Below are positions 1 through 10,300 of a stretch of 64,000 nt of DNA, one piece after another; position 1 is the stretch's first letter; each line of letters opens with the position of its first letter. Source of the stretch: Muscardinus avellanarius. Its lineage: Eukaryota > Chordata > Mammalia > Rodentia > Gliridae. The stretch covers positions 126,980,721 through 127,044,720 of the forward strand of contig OY726559.1 in NCBI GenBank assembly GCA_963383645.1, read 5' to 3'. A model generated the notes under the pieces. The model was not told the DNA's origin, did no database searches, and worked only from the letters and a program-made list of their open reading frames with translations. A program made the position numbers and the translations under genes.

Positions 1-171
1 ATTTTTATGGGCTGGAAGGCTTGGAACTGAGATGTTAACATGGGAGTACTTAAGTGCAGGGTGGAAATATCATACAGCTATATGCTCAGGAGGAGAAGAA
101 CTGATACGTGAATGAACATCTGTCTAGTCTCTGCCACAGTGGATCTTCAAATTTTATGTATCACAGGAATT

Positions 172-190
172 GAGAGAGAGAGAGAGAGAG
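172..190. repeat. (GA)n microsatellite
   Basis: About ten uninterrupted GA dinucleotides followed by a looser purine-rich stretch. Confidence 0.9.
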
Positions 191-1032
191 ACAAAGAGAA
201 AGAATCAACTTATACATATTGAAATAAGACAACGAATATGAGATGTGAGAGTACTATGCTGTATCTGCAAGGATGTGTTCACAAAGAGACTGACACCTCA
301 GCCTCTTCTACACCCCAAGAGAACAGACAGGAGAACTTATTTAGAGATAGTTACTGGTGTTTCTTGTGTCCCATGCTTCTCCTTCTCCATGTTAAGTATA
401 GGAAACAGACTTTTTTGAGACTATATAGAGAACTCAGGTCTATCCTCTGGAATCCCTGGCAGGAGTGGACTCTGGGTTGCATCTTGGGAAGTGGCTTCTC
501 TCCTGTCATTTCTTGTGGTCCAGATATGAGGACCACATTCAGGGAGGGTTGATGAGCACTTTGTTTTTAGATATCCAAGAGGGAACACTTGGTATGGGGT
601 GGGGAATAAGAACCTCAGTAAAGTGAGCAAGAGATGTACTGCCAGAGGCTTAGAGTGTCAGAGAGGAATCGCCATTGGCCAGCCACAAGAAATATATCTA
701 CTGGTATGAAGAAAATTACAAGTGAGATATTCTCAGCAATATGGCATGGTGGGGGATTTCCAAAGAATTCACTAAGATGCTCCAAGAAAGAAGAAGATTA
801 AACTTGCCAGTCATGATAGTACCAAGGCCAACTCATGCCAGCATCAGTCAAGCAAGAATTCTCCTCTGTCCTCTGCCCCCTGTCCCTTTCTTTCTCTCAT
901 TCCCTGTGCACTGGTGCCATAGGGCCAGAAGCCACGTGGGAAAGTCAGAGAAGTAGAAGGGCTGGAGCGAGAAAGAAGCAAAAGCTCCTCCTTCCCCCTG
1001 CAGGCAGCTGCCCTCCATGGCGTTAAGATGGC

Positions 1033-1044
1033 GGGGGGGGGGGG
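1033..1044. repeat. G12 homopolymer
   Basis: Twelve consecutive G on the plus strand, rare in an AT-rich, CpG-poor region. Its length is likely to vary between individuals and to be error-prone in assembly. Confidence 0.9.
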
Positions 1045-1214
1045 CAGGAAATGTGGTGGAAGTTTTAACCTTTAAGATTAAAGTTTAGATTGTTACTCTG
1101 GGCTGAACCAAACTGCTCTAAGACCAAAAACAACCAAAGGATTTCCCATTGTTCTAAGTGACCTGGTTTTCATCCAAGGGGAGAATCAGGGAGATTTTAT
1201 TTTTTATATCTACT

Positions 1215-1620
1215 TTTACTAGTGCATTGCCCTTAGACCTCATAGTGAAGTTCAATGTGATATAAACACATACGTGCCTAACTCTTGGTGAACCCCACTC
1301 TTCACCTCCCTGTTCATGTTAGTGGGATTGGAAGTGATACCTTCATATGTGAACATAATATTATTTGAACTATTTCCTTCCCGGGTCTTTCTTGCCCCTT
1401 CCCCATATCCCTTCCTCAGTTCCCTTCTACTATTCTACTTGTCTCTTTTCACATTTATCTAATTATCACACTTATGTTTCCTATTTTCTCTCTAGCTTCC
1501 ACATATGAGAGAAATCAGAGAACCCTTAATTTTCTGAGATTGGCTGATATCATTAAGCATAATAATCTTTAGTTCCACCAATTTTTCTGCAAATTACAAA
1601 ATTTTGTTCTAGGCAGTTCA
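1215..1620 (-). mobile_element. L1 fragment, antisense (3' end region)
   Basis: The plus strand shows the typical reverse complement of the terminal ORF2/3' UTR part of a rodent L1: a pyrimidine-rich run, then 'ttccacatatgagagaaa', then 'ctgagattggctgatatcat', then 'accaatttttctgcaaatta'. The element is truncated and heavily diverged, and no frame is open. Borders are approximate. Confidence 0.7.
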
Positions 1621-1639
1621 AGACCGTATGTGTGACTTC

Positions 1640-2815
1640 AATACGACACACATATATAAATATTTCTGAAATGAAAATGACAATATACTAATAGACATAA
1701 TATTTGGATATTATGTCTATTATATCTGGATAGTAGGGTTAGGGCCAAATTAGTTTCTCTGTGTGTATATATGTAAGTTCCTACATTATATACTATGTTT
1801 ACCATACAGTAACCACACACACATATGTATGTGCTATACTGGAGAAGGCAAAGTAGACATAATTGTAAAATATTGTGCCATCTTCTCTTTTGCAAGGTTA
1901 CCTAACCTCAAAATCATTGAGTATAAATGACATGTGGGAACACTGCACTGGACACTGAGTCCGTTTTAACTGGCCATGTTAGGTATCAGCCCATTCCTAA
2001 TAGGACTTGAGTGAGCATTTTATGGAGAATGCATCACTACCCTTTTGCCCTCCAAACACTTGTTATTTCCATATCTTTTTTCTCGGAATCCTTGCTAAGG
2101 TTATCTCAAAGAGGGAAATACTGGCATCCACCATGAAATTTGTATTCTCCAAGGTTTCCATCACTCCTATGTATATCTCTTCTATCTCTAGCCCCCCACA
2201 TAAGTTAATGTGGACCATACCAACTCAGGCACTGACCACATACTGTCTTGTGTGGAGAGATGGCTCACTTTCCCCCAAATGTTAGCCGTATTTTCTTAAC
2301 AAGATGGAGGTTTCTTGAAGCTAGAGAATGCTTGCCATCCTCCCAAGTGTCTTAAGCCTCTGTCAGCTTATTCCTAGGCACATATTAGATTAAGGGACAA
2401 ACATTTTACTCTATGTGGATTTAGAAAAGGGACATCCCCTTTTATTTTCATGTTTTCCCTTATGTGACAGGCTCTGAGATACTGAGCCACTCAGGAAAGT
2501 GTTCCTATTCAAAGTTATAGGATTATTGTCATTTTCATGCTTTTTATTCTCTTACTCTCTAGTCTCTTGCCTATCAACAAATTTATATGATGGCCTGCAT
2601 TTAAAGGATTTTGCCCAACCATATGAGGCTCCAGAAAAGAAGGAAAAATTAATGTAAATACCAGCAAATGCCTCAAAACACATGCACGTGTGGTTTGACT
2701 GGCTGGGAATTGGACATGGTCAGTGGACAATTTGCTTATGCTAAATCTATTCCCCATATAAGAAAGTATAAAGCATTATCTATTTTTGTTATACTTAGCT
2801 ACTTTTTATTGATTG
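1640..2815. other. No gene recognised; AT-rich sequence with one hairpin
   Basis: Apart from the perfect inverted repeat at 1689-1722, nothing is recognisable. The short frames at 2007-2285 and 2515-2757 have no support as genes. Confidence 0.45.
1689..1722. repeat. Perfect 15-bp inverted repeat with a 4-base spacer
   Basis: Arms 1689-1703 and 1708-1722 are exact reverse complements, separated by TTGG. The arms are AT-rich. There is no T-run terminator and no gene next to it, so a terminator or hairpin RNA is not supported. See findings. Confidence 0.9.
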
Positions 2816-2819
2816 AATT

Positions 2820-3008
2820 TTGTGTGTATATTATGAGGTACTTTGTAAACATAATCTTAGTTTTCACAGCGCTGATAAAACATAAATTATTTACCCTCAT
2901 TTGCAGACGGGAAGCAGAGAAGTTAAATGACATTTCCAGGGCCACTCAGCTTCTAAATAGCAGAGTTGGAATGTCAGTTCAGATTTTTTGGCTTTTAATG
3001 TAACACCA
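2820..3008 (+). mobile_element. MIR SINE relic
   Basis: The MIR core and 3' part are recognisable in order: 'ttaccctcatttgcagacgg', an 'agaagttaaatgacattt' equivalent of the conserved core, and 'cactcagcttctaaatagca'. This is an ancient tRNA-derived mammalian SINE, diverged and 5'-incomplete. Confidence 0.8.
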
Positions 3009-3009
3009 A

Positions 3010-3300
3010 GACTTATATACCAATGTTAATCACAGCTTATTTGTAATATCTCAAATCTGGAAACAACCCAAATGTCCATTATCAGATAAATACAATGTGA
3101 TGTGTTCATATGATGGAATATTACTCAACAATAAAAAGGTACTAACTACTGGTATATGCTATTTGGCTGAACCTCAGAAATACTATTCTAAGTGAAAGAC
3201 TACTTTATAATTTTATTTCTATGAAATTTTAAGAAAAGGCAGAAAGCTAGATATTAAAATATGATCAGTAAGATTGATTTGGACTGGGGACCTAAGTCTA
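3010..3300 (+). mobile_element. L1M-type 3' end fragment
   Basis: Phrases from the end of L1 ORF2 and the 3' UTR are legible: 'ctggaaacaacccaaatgtc', 'atatgatggaatattactca', 'ttctaagtgaaagac' and 'gatcagtaagattgat'. It is 5'-truncated and the frame is destroyed, as expected for an old mammalian-wide L1. Confidence 0.8.
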
Positions 3301-3307
3301 AGTGGAG

Positions 3308-3310
<3 letters not shown>

Positions 3311-3353
<43 letters not shown>
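3311..3353. repeat. (TG)n microsatellite
   Basis: An uninterrupted TG array of about 21 units directly abutting the 3' (tail) end of an antisense B1-ID SINE. It probably expanded from the CA-rich SINE tail. Confidence 0.95.
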
Positions 3354-3354
<1 letters not shown>

Positions 3355-3535
3355 GCTGAAGATTGAACCCAGGGGCATTCTACCTATAAACTACACCCCC
3401 CAGAATTATTTTATTTTTTATTTAGAAACAGGATCTTGCTACATTGTGGAGAGCCTCTCTAAGTTGCGGAGACTGGCTTTGAACCAGTGATCCTCCTGTC
3501 TCAGACTCTTAAGTACTAGGATTACAGTACCAAGC
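3354..3535 (-). mobile_element. B1-ID dimeric SINE, antisense
   Basis: Read on the plus strand, the tRNA/ID half comes first ('attgaacccaggggcattct', then 'acctataaactaca'), followed by an A/T-rich linker and the 7SL-derived half ending in 'agtactaggattacagtacc'. It is an older subfamily copy with many substitutions. The tail is replaced by the TG array at 3311-3353. Confidence 0.9.
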
Positions 3536-3664
3536 AGAAGTGTAGATTTGCTACAAATGGAGAGGAAGGAAATTGTTCAGGTGATGGAATTTGTGGGATC
3601 ATGTTGATTTCACAGCTGTTTAATTTACAAAAAATATTATCAAAGAGAGAACTATGTGATATTT

Positions 3665-4520
3665 TGACTTCAATAAAGTGGTTAAAATAGATATACCCAT
3701 TTGAAGTGTACAGTTGAAAAACATATCACTCCATTTATGATGTAGCCATTTCCATAAGCCCCAATTTCCCTTGTACTCCTTGCCAGTTGGTACTTACTTG
3801 TCCTGTCTCTTGGTTTAGGCAGAGACTGATAAGTTAGTTTTTCTTTTATTAAATTTTATGTAAATGAAAGTCATATAGTGTTTTCTCTTTTGTGCCTGAC
3901 TTTTTTCATTCAGTATTATGTTCTTGAGATTTGTATCTATTATCATATACACCAGTAATTAATTCCATATTTAATTGTATGGATATAACACATTGGTCTA
4001 TCTATTTGCCTGTTGATAAAAGTTTGCATTATTTCTAGATTTGGGCTATTATGGATAAAGATAACATAAGAATTCATTTACATGTTTAAGGGGCACCTTT
4101 TGGCTTTGTTGATTTTCTCCATTATTTGTTTTCTGTTTCATTTACTCCTGCCCCTAATTTTATCATTTACTTTCTTCTACTTATTTTGGGTTTCATTTGC
4201 TTTTAATTTCTAGCTTCTTAAGGAGGAAAATTAGATCATTGATTGTATACTTTTCTTTAGTTCTAACATATCAATTTAAATGCATAATCTTCCTCTAAGT
4301 ATGCTGCAGATTTTATATATTGTATTTTCAATATACTCCAGTTTGAAATTATTTTTGATTTTCATTATGCTATTTTATTTAACCTATGAGGCATTTAAAT
4401 TAGTGTTGCTTTATTGCCAAACATGGGGCATTTTTAGGTAACTTGCTATTGATTTTTAGCTAAATACTCTTAAGATTAGAAAACATATTTTATGAGTTAC
4501 ATCCTTTGAAAATATATTTA
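3665..4520 (-). mobile_element. L1 relic, antisense, internally deleted
   Basis: The lower part (about 3665-4080) is the reverse complement of the ORF2 3' end and 3' UTR ('agtgtacagttgaaaaaca', 'tgtatggatataacacattg', 'agatttgggctattatggat'). The upper part (about 4085-4510) matches a more 5' portion of ORF2 ('tctagcttcttaaggaggaa', 'cctctaagtatgctgcag'). Both run on the minus strand in correct order with the stretch between them missing, so a single deleted element is the simplest reading. Confidence 0.7.
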
Positions 4521-4900
4521 ACCTGGTTTTACAATCTACCATAAAGGGACCCAGTATAAAGGAAAATATCCCCATGAGGAGAAAAAAACCCTGCTATAAA
4601 ACCCCAAATCTATATAGTAAATCTTGTTTTCCATATATAAAGGGACCTGTGGACATTTTCCAGGGTGGTTGTGAAATGGAGAAAAGAGACTAATTAGACT
4701 TAGGATATTCCAGGCACCTGTTCTGAATTGATACTAGGCTGGAGAGGCACGCTTCCATTGTACATCTCTTGGCAGAGTAGGGATTTTGAAGGTTAGGTGA
4801 CTAATGTTATTTTGGTTCAACACATAGTGAGCCTAGTTATGTATTCAGTCCTGAAATGCAAATTTGACGCGGAAATAGTAAACAACTGGGAGAATCTCTA
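4520..4900. other. No feature recognised
   Basis: AT-rich sequence between the antisense L1 and the ERVL relic. No family or gene is evident. Confidence 0.4.
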
Positions 4901-6435
4901 CCTTAGCTATACAGTTCGTGGAATAAGAACCATCATGATAGTAATTGCCAAATTGAAGCCACAGAAACTATCTCTACTAACAGAAATAGCAAGCAAAAAG
5001 CAATGTTACCCCATTTCTAGAGGGATAACAGATTAGTGATGCCCTCAAGGGACTTTAAAGATATAGGTATGATGGTTCCTACCACACTCTCATTCAATAA
5101 TGCAGAAGACACACTGATGCTGGAAAATGACCATGGATTATCATAAACTTAACTGAGTGGACAGAATGACATTTTCTGTGGACACAGGTAAGTCTCTTTC
5201 CTCAGCCACTTCTATGAGCCAATTAGCTCACAGACAATGTAGCCATAGTGACATGGATGAAGGTTAGGCATTGACTCAAGGACACTGTCTTCTACTCATG
5301 AAGTACAACCTGGTCCCCACTATTACAGTATGCCCAAGCTACCAACAACCTGCTAACCCCTGATCTGGCATGCTTCCCTGGGGGCAATCATCCTGCTGCT
5401 GGAGGCAGGTTGTTTACCTTGGGACACATCCAGTCTGGAAGGAACGGAGCTGTATGCCTACTGGAGAAAACACTGACTTTGAATACAGACCTGATTTGCT
5501 TTCCTACCTACGATATTTCTGCCCAAACCACCAACCATTCCATAATATTTAACATAGCTTAGCATCTGTTAAAGGATCACATTTTATAGCAAATACAGTA
5601 CTACATAAGGCTTACGCTCATGGTCTGACCATGTTTCTCCAATTACCCGTAGAGTAGCTGGCATGATAGAGTATTGAATGGCTTTCAAGGCTGAGCTATA
5701 GTGCCAACTGGGTAGCAAAACATTGCAGGGTTGGGACAATGTCCTCCAGGAGATGGTATATGCTCTAAATCAACAACAAGTAGAAAGTGATGTTTCTCCC
5801 ATAGACAGGTTTCATGAGACTGTGGCAAGGGGTGGAAATGGCAAGGACTTCTCAGACTATTATTCCTCATGACCCACTGGGTACCTTTTTATACCATTGC
5901 CACAACTGTGCAATCTGCTGTTCTGAAGGTTTTGCATTCAAAAAGAGCAATTCTTCCCTCAAGGGGCACAGCCACCCCTCCCTGAGAATGGGACTGAAAG
6001 TATGACCTGACCATCTGGAGTTTCTCAGGTCAATGGACCAAGAGACACAGAAAAGGTATGTGTGTGTGTGGGGGGGGGCTACTATATTGACTAGGGTGGT
6101 TGAACCTGACCACCAGGGGAAAAGTAGGCTGTTATTATACAATGAGAGAAAAAAAGAATGTCTGGAATGTATGAAATCTCACTGGGAGCCTCTTTTTCCT
6201 CTCCTGTCCTGTGATAAAAAGCTGTAAGTCAATGTAGGTTAAGACTGCTGTTAGTCAAAACTCTTTAGGAATAAATATTTGTGTCACCCCACCAGGCAAG
6301 GAACCACATAAGCCAGTATGCTTGCTGAGTGCAAAGGCCATATAGAATAGTTAGTGGAAGAAAAGAATAATAAACAGAGTCACAACAACCTAAGCAGAGG
6401 TAGGCACAGACATGAAAACTTCAGGATTTTTTGCT
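4900..6435 (+). pseudogene. ERVL-class endogenous retrovirus pol relic (RT start, integrase, dUTPase-like part)
   Basis: This is a decayed internal region of an ERVL (class III) endogenous retrovirus. In order I recognise the very start of the reverse transcriptase domain (about 4985-5155), then a jump to the RNase H/integrase junction and the integrase zinc-binding region (about 5155-5560), then the integrase C-terminal part (about 5600-5800), then the dUTPase-like domain that ERVL carries after integrase (about 5870-6230), then the short 3' tail (about 6270-6430). Most of the reverse transcriptase and RNase H is deleted near 5155. Stops and frameshifts break every frame, so no product is possible. 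The 3' side is cut by an antisense SINE, and no flanking LTR of the matching type was recognised. Confidence 0.75.
6057..6079. repeat. (TG)n/G9 compound simple repeat
   Basis: A short TG run followed by nine G, lying inside the dUTPase-like part of the ERVL relic. It is a post-insertion expansion that shifts the old frame. Confidence 0.85.
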
Positions 6436-6439
6436 TTGT

Positions 6440-6643
6440 TTTTTTAATTGGGGATTGAAACCAGGGGCATTCTAACTCTGAGCTATATACCTAACCTTTT
6501 TATTTTTTTTTCTAATTTTGAAACAGGGTGTAACTAAGTTGCTGAGAGTTTCACTAAATTGATGAGATTAGTGTCAAGTCTATGATCCTCCTGCCTCAGC
6601 CTCCCAAGTACTGGGATTACAGATGTGGGCCACCATGCTTAGT
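6440..6643 (-). mobile_element. B1-ID dimeric SINE, antisense, older type
   Basis: The ID half ('aaccaggggcattctaactc') comes first, then the linker, then the 7SL-like half ending in 'ctgggattacagatgtgggc'. It carries the longer linker with 'aagttgctgagag'-type sequence, which marks the older subfamily in this window. It truncates the ERVL relic. Confidence 0.9.
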
Positions 6644-6644
6644 T

Positions 6645-6875
6645 TACAGTAGTAGTTTTGAGTAGTTCTTATTTTGGTATGAAAAATTTGGTATATATAA
6701 AAACCATTTTCTCACCTCTAAATCTTGTACCATCTAATGTAGGATATGTTAATAACAGTTGTTCTTCTATCTCAGTATTAAGTCATAGGATATTGTATAG
6801 GAAATCTGAAGCATGTATAAAAATAAAATCAAGAAAGATATATATATATAGGATTGCTGTATCCTTTTTAAGTGA
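6645..6875. other. AT-rich, no feature recognised
   Basis: Contains a small (TA)n run at about 6839-6850. It lies between the SINE and an MLT1-type LTR. The 118-codon frame at 6658-7014 runs into the LTR and is not supported as coding. Confidence 0.4.
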
Positions 6876-6876
6876 A

Positions 6877-7388
6877 CGGGGTGTGGTAGGCAGATTTACA
6901 GCCCCACCCATGTGCACATCTGAATCATCTAAACTTGCAAATAGGTTATATGGCAGAAAAATAAATAAAGTTGCAATTGTGATTAAGCTTACTAATCAGC
7001 TGACCTTAAAATAGGCAGATTGTCCTGAATTATCCAGGTGGGCCCAATGTAATCATAAGGGACTTCAGGAAGGATAAAGAAGAATAGGCAGAACCAGAAA
7101 GATGGCAGCGTGAGAAGGACTGGGTGCTCCATGCTGTGGGCTTTGAGGATGGGAAAGGGAGGTTGTGAGACAAGAAACATGGGCAGCTTCCAGAGCTGAA
7201 AATGACAAGGAAATGAGTATTCCTCTAGGTCCTCCAAAAAGCACACATCCCTGCCAACATTTTTATTTTAGTTGGGTGAGACCCATTTTGGACTTCTGAC
7301 TGCCAGGACCATAAGATTACACCTTTGAGTTGTTCAAAGCCATGAAGTGTTTGATAATTTGTCACAGTAGCAAGAGGAAGGTAATATA
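6877..7388 (+). mobile_element. MLT1-type (ERVL-MaLR) solo LTR
   Basis: A near full-length old MaLR LTR. Recognisable phrases in order are 'aggtgggcccaatgtaatca', 'ataagggacttcaggaagg', 'gaagatggcagcg'-like sequence, 'cctgccaacatttttatttt', 'gacccattttggacttctga' and an end resembling 'gataatttgtcacagtagca'. No internal region follows, so it is a solo LTR. It is probably unrelated to the ERVL relic upstream, because autonomous ERVL uses other LTRs. Confidence 0.8.
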
Positions 7389-7389
7389 G

Positions 7390-7765
7390 GAGGCAAGTGG
7401 GTTTTGAAGTATTTCACCACTTGGCTATCCCCACTTGACTGATGTGCAGGGCAGCTGGACCCACTGCTCTTCCAGCTCCCATTGAAGCCTCCTCTAACCC
7501 CTCCAAGTCCTGGTTCAGATGAGTACTTAAATCCATGACAAAGGATGCTACCTCCTCCTACAAATGCTCTACATCATCTAACTTAGAGGTGTTGGCCACA
7601 CTGAGAGGCTGTGGTGGATCCAGTCTATGATCTTGGGTTTCATCTCCTCTACATGTGTTTCAGTGTGTCCCCAATCTTCCCTTTCTAGTGGTGCCCTTTT
7701 GACCTTAGGCTCAAGCATCAGAATGATTATCAATTTTTTGACCTTATACTTAAGCATCATAGTGA
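7390..7765. other. No feature recognised
   Basis: Moderately GC-containing sequence with no named repeat that I can support. The short minus-strand frame at 7578-7760 is unsupported. Confidence 0.35.
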
Positions 7766-7769
7766 CTAT

Positions 7770-7890
7770 TTATCAGAGCCTCTGGTGATTACTTAACAAT
7801 TATGTAATATCAGATTATTATAATAAATCCCTTATTATATCTACAACTCCTCCTAGTGGTTCTTTTTCTCTACTGATGTAGTTGTGCATT
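7770..7890 (+). mobile_element. Possible ERV LTR 3' end fragment
   Basis: The run 'tatgtaatatcagattatta' followed by 'aataaatccctt' and 'ctacaactcctcctagtggt' resembles the polyadenylation end of old ERVL/MaLR LTRs. It is too short and diverged for a firm family call. Confidence 0.35.
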
Positions 7891-8390
7891 TAAGCTCCTT
7901 TTATTAATATTAGAGTTATTCCAGCATTTTTATGTGGTTGGAGCATGAATTTGATCCTTGTATGTTAGTTCATTCTGCCCTGTGAACTACAAGTCTTCCA
8001 AAGTTTGTTTCCATATTATAAATCAATAATTTTCCTTACACATTCCTTTTACCTAGTGAAAAAGCTTCTACTTGGTAGCAGATTATTTGGGCCCTGAACT
8101 TACTAGTCCCACTAGTAAGAATTACTCCATAGAAGAATCACGTAAGAGTGGAATTTGTGTCTTGATGTTTTTGCAGATCTTGTCGGACATGGAAAAAATT
8201 TGTGTACAGCTGCAGCATAAATTTGGTCCAGCTCCCACCTATCATTGCAATGAAGACTCCATTACTCTCTGGCCTACTATTTCATGGACTGAGAACCAGT
8301 CCTCCTGAAGTGGACCCAACTGAGGTATATTGTTTAAGAAAACATGAAGAATGATTTTATCATTGTTACTAATGCATTGCATTATCATGC
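7890..8390. other. No feature recognised
   Basis: AT-rich sequence. The frame at 8072-8308 is 78 codons with no recognisable motif. Confidence 0.35.
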
Positions 8391-8394
8391 GAAA

Positions 8395-8485
8395 GTCATC
8401 TTATTCCCCTGGGCCTTAGTTTCCTTGCCCATAAAGTGAAGTAATTATGCTTCATACTTTAAAATACCTTCTAGCCTCAATAGTT
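8395..8485 (-). mobile_element. MIR fragment, antisense
   Basis: The antisense MIR core is visible as 'gggccttagtttccttgcc' followed by 'cataaagtgaagtaatt', matching the widespread 'cctcagtttcc...taaaatg' phrase. Confidence 0.65.
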
Positions 8486-8764
8486 TGCTATTATCTAAAT
8501 AATGGGGAAACATATTAAGCAAGGGATGAGAAGATCCTCAACTATTCAACTATAGTTCCTTACTGGGACAGAAATGGCTCTAGGCCACCCTATTTGTGAT
8601 ACTTCTCGATAGGAATTAACAAAGATCAGATATATAGATAGAATTATGGCAACTGTGGTCTATAGAAGGAAAACATGGCTATATTGAGATGCAAACCAAT
8701 CAGCTAAATAAAGTAGTGAAGGAGAGGGAGAATTGCCACTTGCACTCACACATTTAACCTATAT

Positions 8765-9150
8765 TTATAATTGCAGCCAGTGTGGTCATGAAGGGGTCAA
8801 ATGTGAACAAAACAGCCATGGTCCCTGCCTACATGGAGCTCACCTTCTGGTAGAAAAGAAAAATATTTATCCCATAGCCACACAAAGAGGTAACTGTAAT
8901 CTAAGTTGATGTTTATGAAGGAAAAGCACAGAACCAAGGTGAGAAGACAAGGCAAGTTTTCTTGGAGGTGCATTTGAACTGAGGTCTGAAAAAAATTAAC
9001 TGATGCTTATTCATGGTATGCTCAAGACTTGTGGAGGACATTTTTAGACACATTGGGTTTGAGATGCTTTGGGATGAAGGCAGCTAGATACATAAGTCTG
9101 AGGCACAGAGGAGAGGAGAGACTAGGGCCAGGGATATGAATTGGAAGGTG
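8765..9150 (-). mobile_element. L2 LINE fragment, antisense
   Basis: Antisense L2 phrases are legible: 'gtgaacaaaacagccatggt', 'ccctgcctacatggagctca', then 'aactgaggtctgaaaaa', 'tttgagatgctttgggatga' and 'ccagggatatgaattgg'. The middle is partly deleted. L2 is an ancient, inactive mammalian LINE. Confidence 0.7.
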
Positions 9151-9224
9151 CTGTGGTAAACTGTTCCTTGGCAAATAAATACAAGGTAAGAAGATGATAG
9201 ACTAGGGAGAAAAGTAAGTAAGGA

Positions 9225-9445
9225 GAGACACCAGTGGAGTGATGGAGGAAGGCTGGGAGGAAGATTGATAAAGGCAACAGTTCAAATAATGCAATGTACA
9301 TATATGATAGTAACTTTTACAGGGAAGGGGAGGAAATGGGTACAACTCAGAGGGGAACACACCACGTGCTGTGTGCATGTGAACCTCATCATGATGTATA
9401 ATTACAATGCACTGGGGAAAGTATAGTTTAAAAAGAAAGAAAGAA
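9225..9445 (+). mobile_element. L1 3' UTR end fragment
   Basis: The terminal L1 3' UTR is recognised by 'cctcatcatgatgtataatt' and 'acaatgcactggggaa', followed by an A/G-rich simple stretch (about 9428-9450) that stands for the decayed tail. A second copy of the same 3' end occurs at 10,230-10,300. Confidence 0.65.
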
Positions 9446-9699
9446 AAGGCAGTGAGGCAAGAAGGAAGGTGAGGAGCAGACTCGGAGGAGCTGCCACATT
9501 CAAAAGGCAAGAGAAAGGAGGTTAGGAATGAGGGGCCAGGCTCCTGATGGTTTCCTTTGCTGCAGCTTTTCAGTTTTATGCCATCCCATTCCTTGATTCT
9601 CAGCTTTACTTCCTGAACTTTAGGGGGCTTATTGAGAGAGTCTCTATCAGGGCCTATATGTCAGAGAGTTGGTCTTTTGTCCTCTTGTAGTAATTTGTA

Positions 9700-10300
9700 G
9701 GAAAACAGGTAAAATTGAGAGTATTATGCTAAGTAAGATCAGCCAGTCTCAGAAAGGGTGGAATATTTTTGCTCATATGTGGAAGCTAGAGAGAAAATAG
9801 GCAACATGAGGGATTTTGGTAGATGGTTGAGAACAAGGACCAACAAGGATAGTGGAAGGCCGGGCATGGTGGCGCACGCTTGCAATCCCCGTGCTTGGGA
9901 GTCGGAGACAGGAGGATGGCGCAGGTTCAAAGCCAGCCTTGCTGGCTTAAGAGGTCCTGTTTCCAAATAAAAATATAAAAAATGTGTGTCTGGGAGTGTA
10001 GCCCTGAGGTAGAAAGGTTTCCAGGAACCGCAATACCACACACACACAAAAAGAAGGAGAGTGGAAAGAGACAGGAGAAGGGAGGTATGGAAGGGAAAAT
10101 AAGAGCTGACGAATGAAACAATTCAAATTATTCTGCACCATGTATGATGGCATCACCACCAACCCTGCTATTATGTTTGGGGAGGGGTGGGTAGCAGGGT
10201 AGGGCCTGAAGGGACACACACACACCAAGACTTGTGTGCCTTTGAACCTCACTATTATGTATAATTACAATACACCAATAAGAACATTAAAAAAGAATTA
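9700..10300 (+). mobile_element. L1 3' UTR, interrupted by a younger SINE
   Basis: The 5' piece (about 9715-9857) reads 'tatgctaagtaagatcagcc' and 'tttttgctcatatgtggaag'. The 3' piece (about 10,067-10,300) reads 'cctcactattatgtataatt' and 'acaatacaccaataag', followed by an A-rich end. The two halves are separated by the SINE at 9858-10,053. The same 3' UTR family appears at about 23.55 kb and 60.9 kb. Confidence 0.8.
9858..10053 (+). mobile_element. Young-type B1-ID dimeric SINE
   Basis: The left half starts GGCCGGGCATGGTGGCGC, with a pol III A-box-like 'tggcgcacgc' and a B-box-like 'ggttcaaagcc'. A short hairpin 'aagccagccttgctggctt' follows, then an A-rich linker, then an ID-type half 'gtctgggagtgtagccctga' and a CA-rich tail. 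It is flanked by a 13-bp target-site duplication with one mismatch (9845-9857 and 10,054-10,066), so the borders are known nearly to the base. Confidence 0.95.

Larger units (their letters stand above)
1..1210. other. No gene recognised; unique or very old sequence
   Basis: No family could be recognised. The stretch holds a short (GA)n run near 172-190 and a 12-base G run at 1033-1044. The open frame at 238-552 (104 codons) has no domain, signal peptide or splice context that I can see and is treated as chance. The 830-1030 part is somewhat GC-richer than its surroundings but is not a CpG island. Confidence 0.5.

Noticed and set aside
1033..1044. G-quadruplex regulatory element
   Set aside because: A single G12 run without further G-tracts nearby; no gene for it to regulate is visible.
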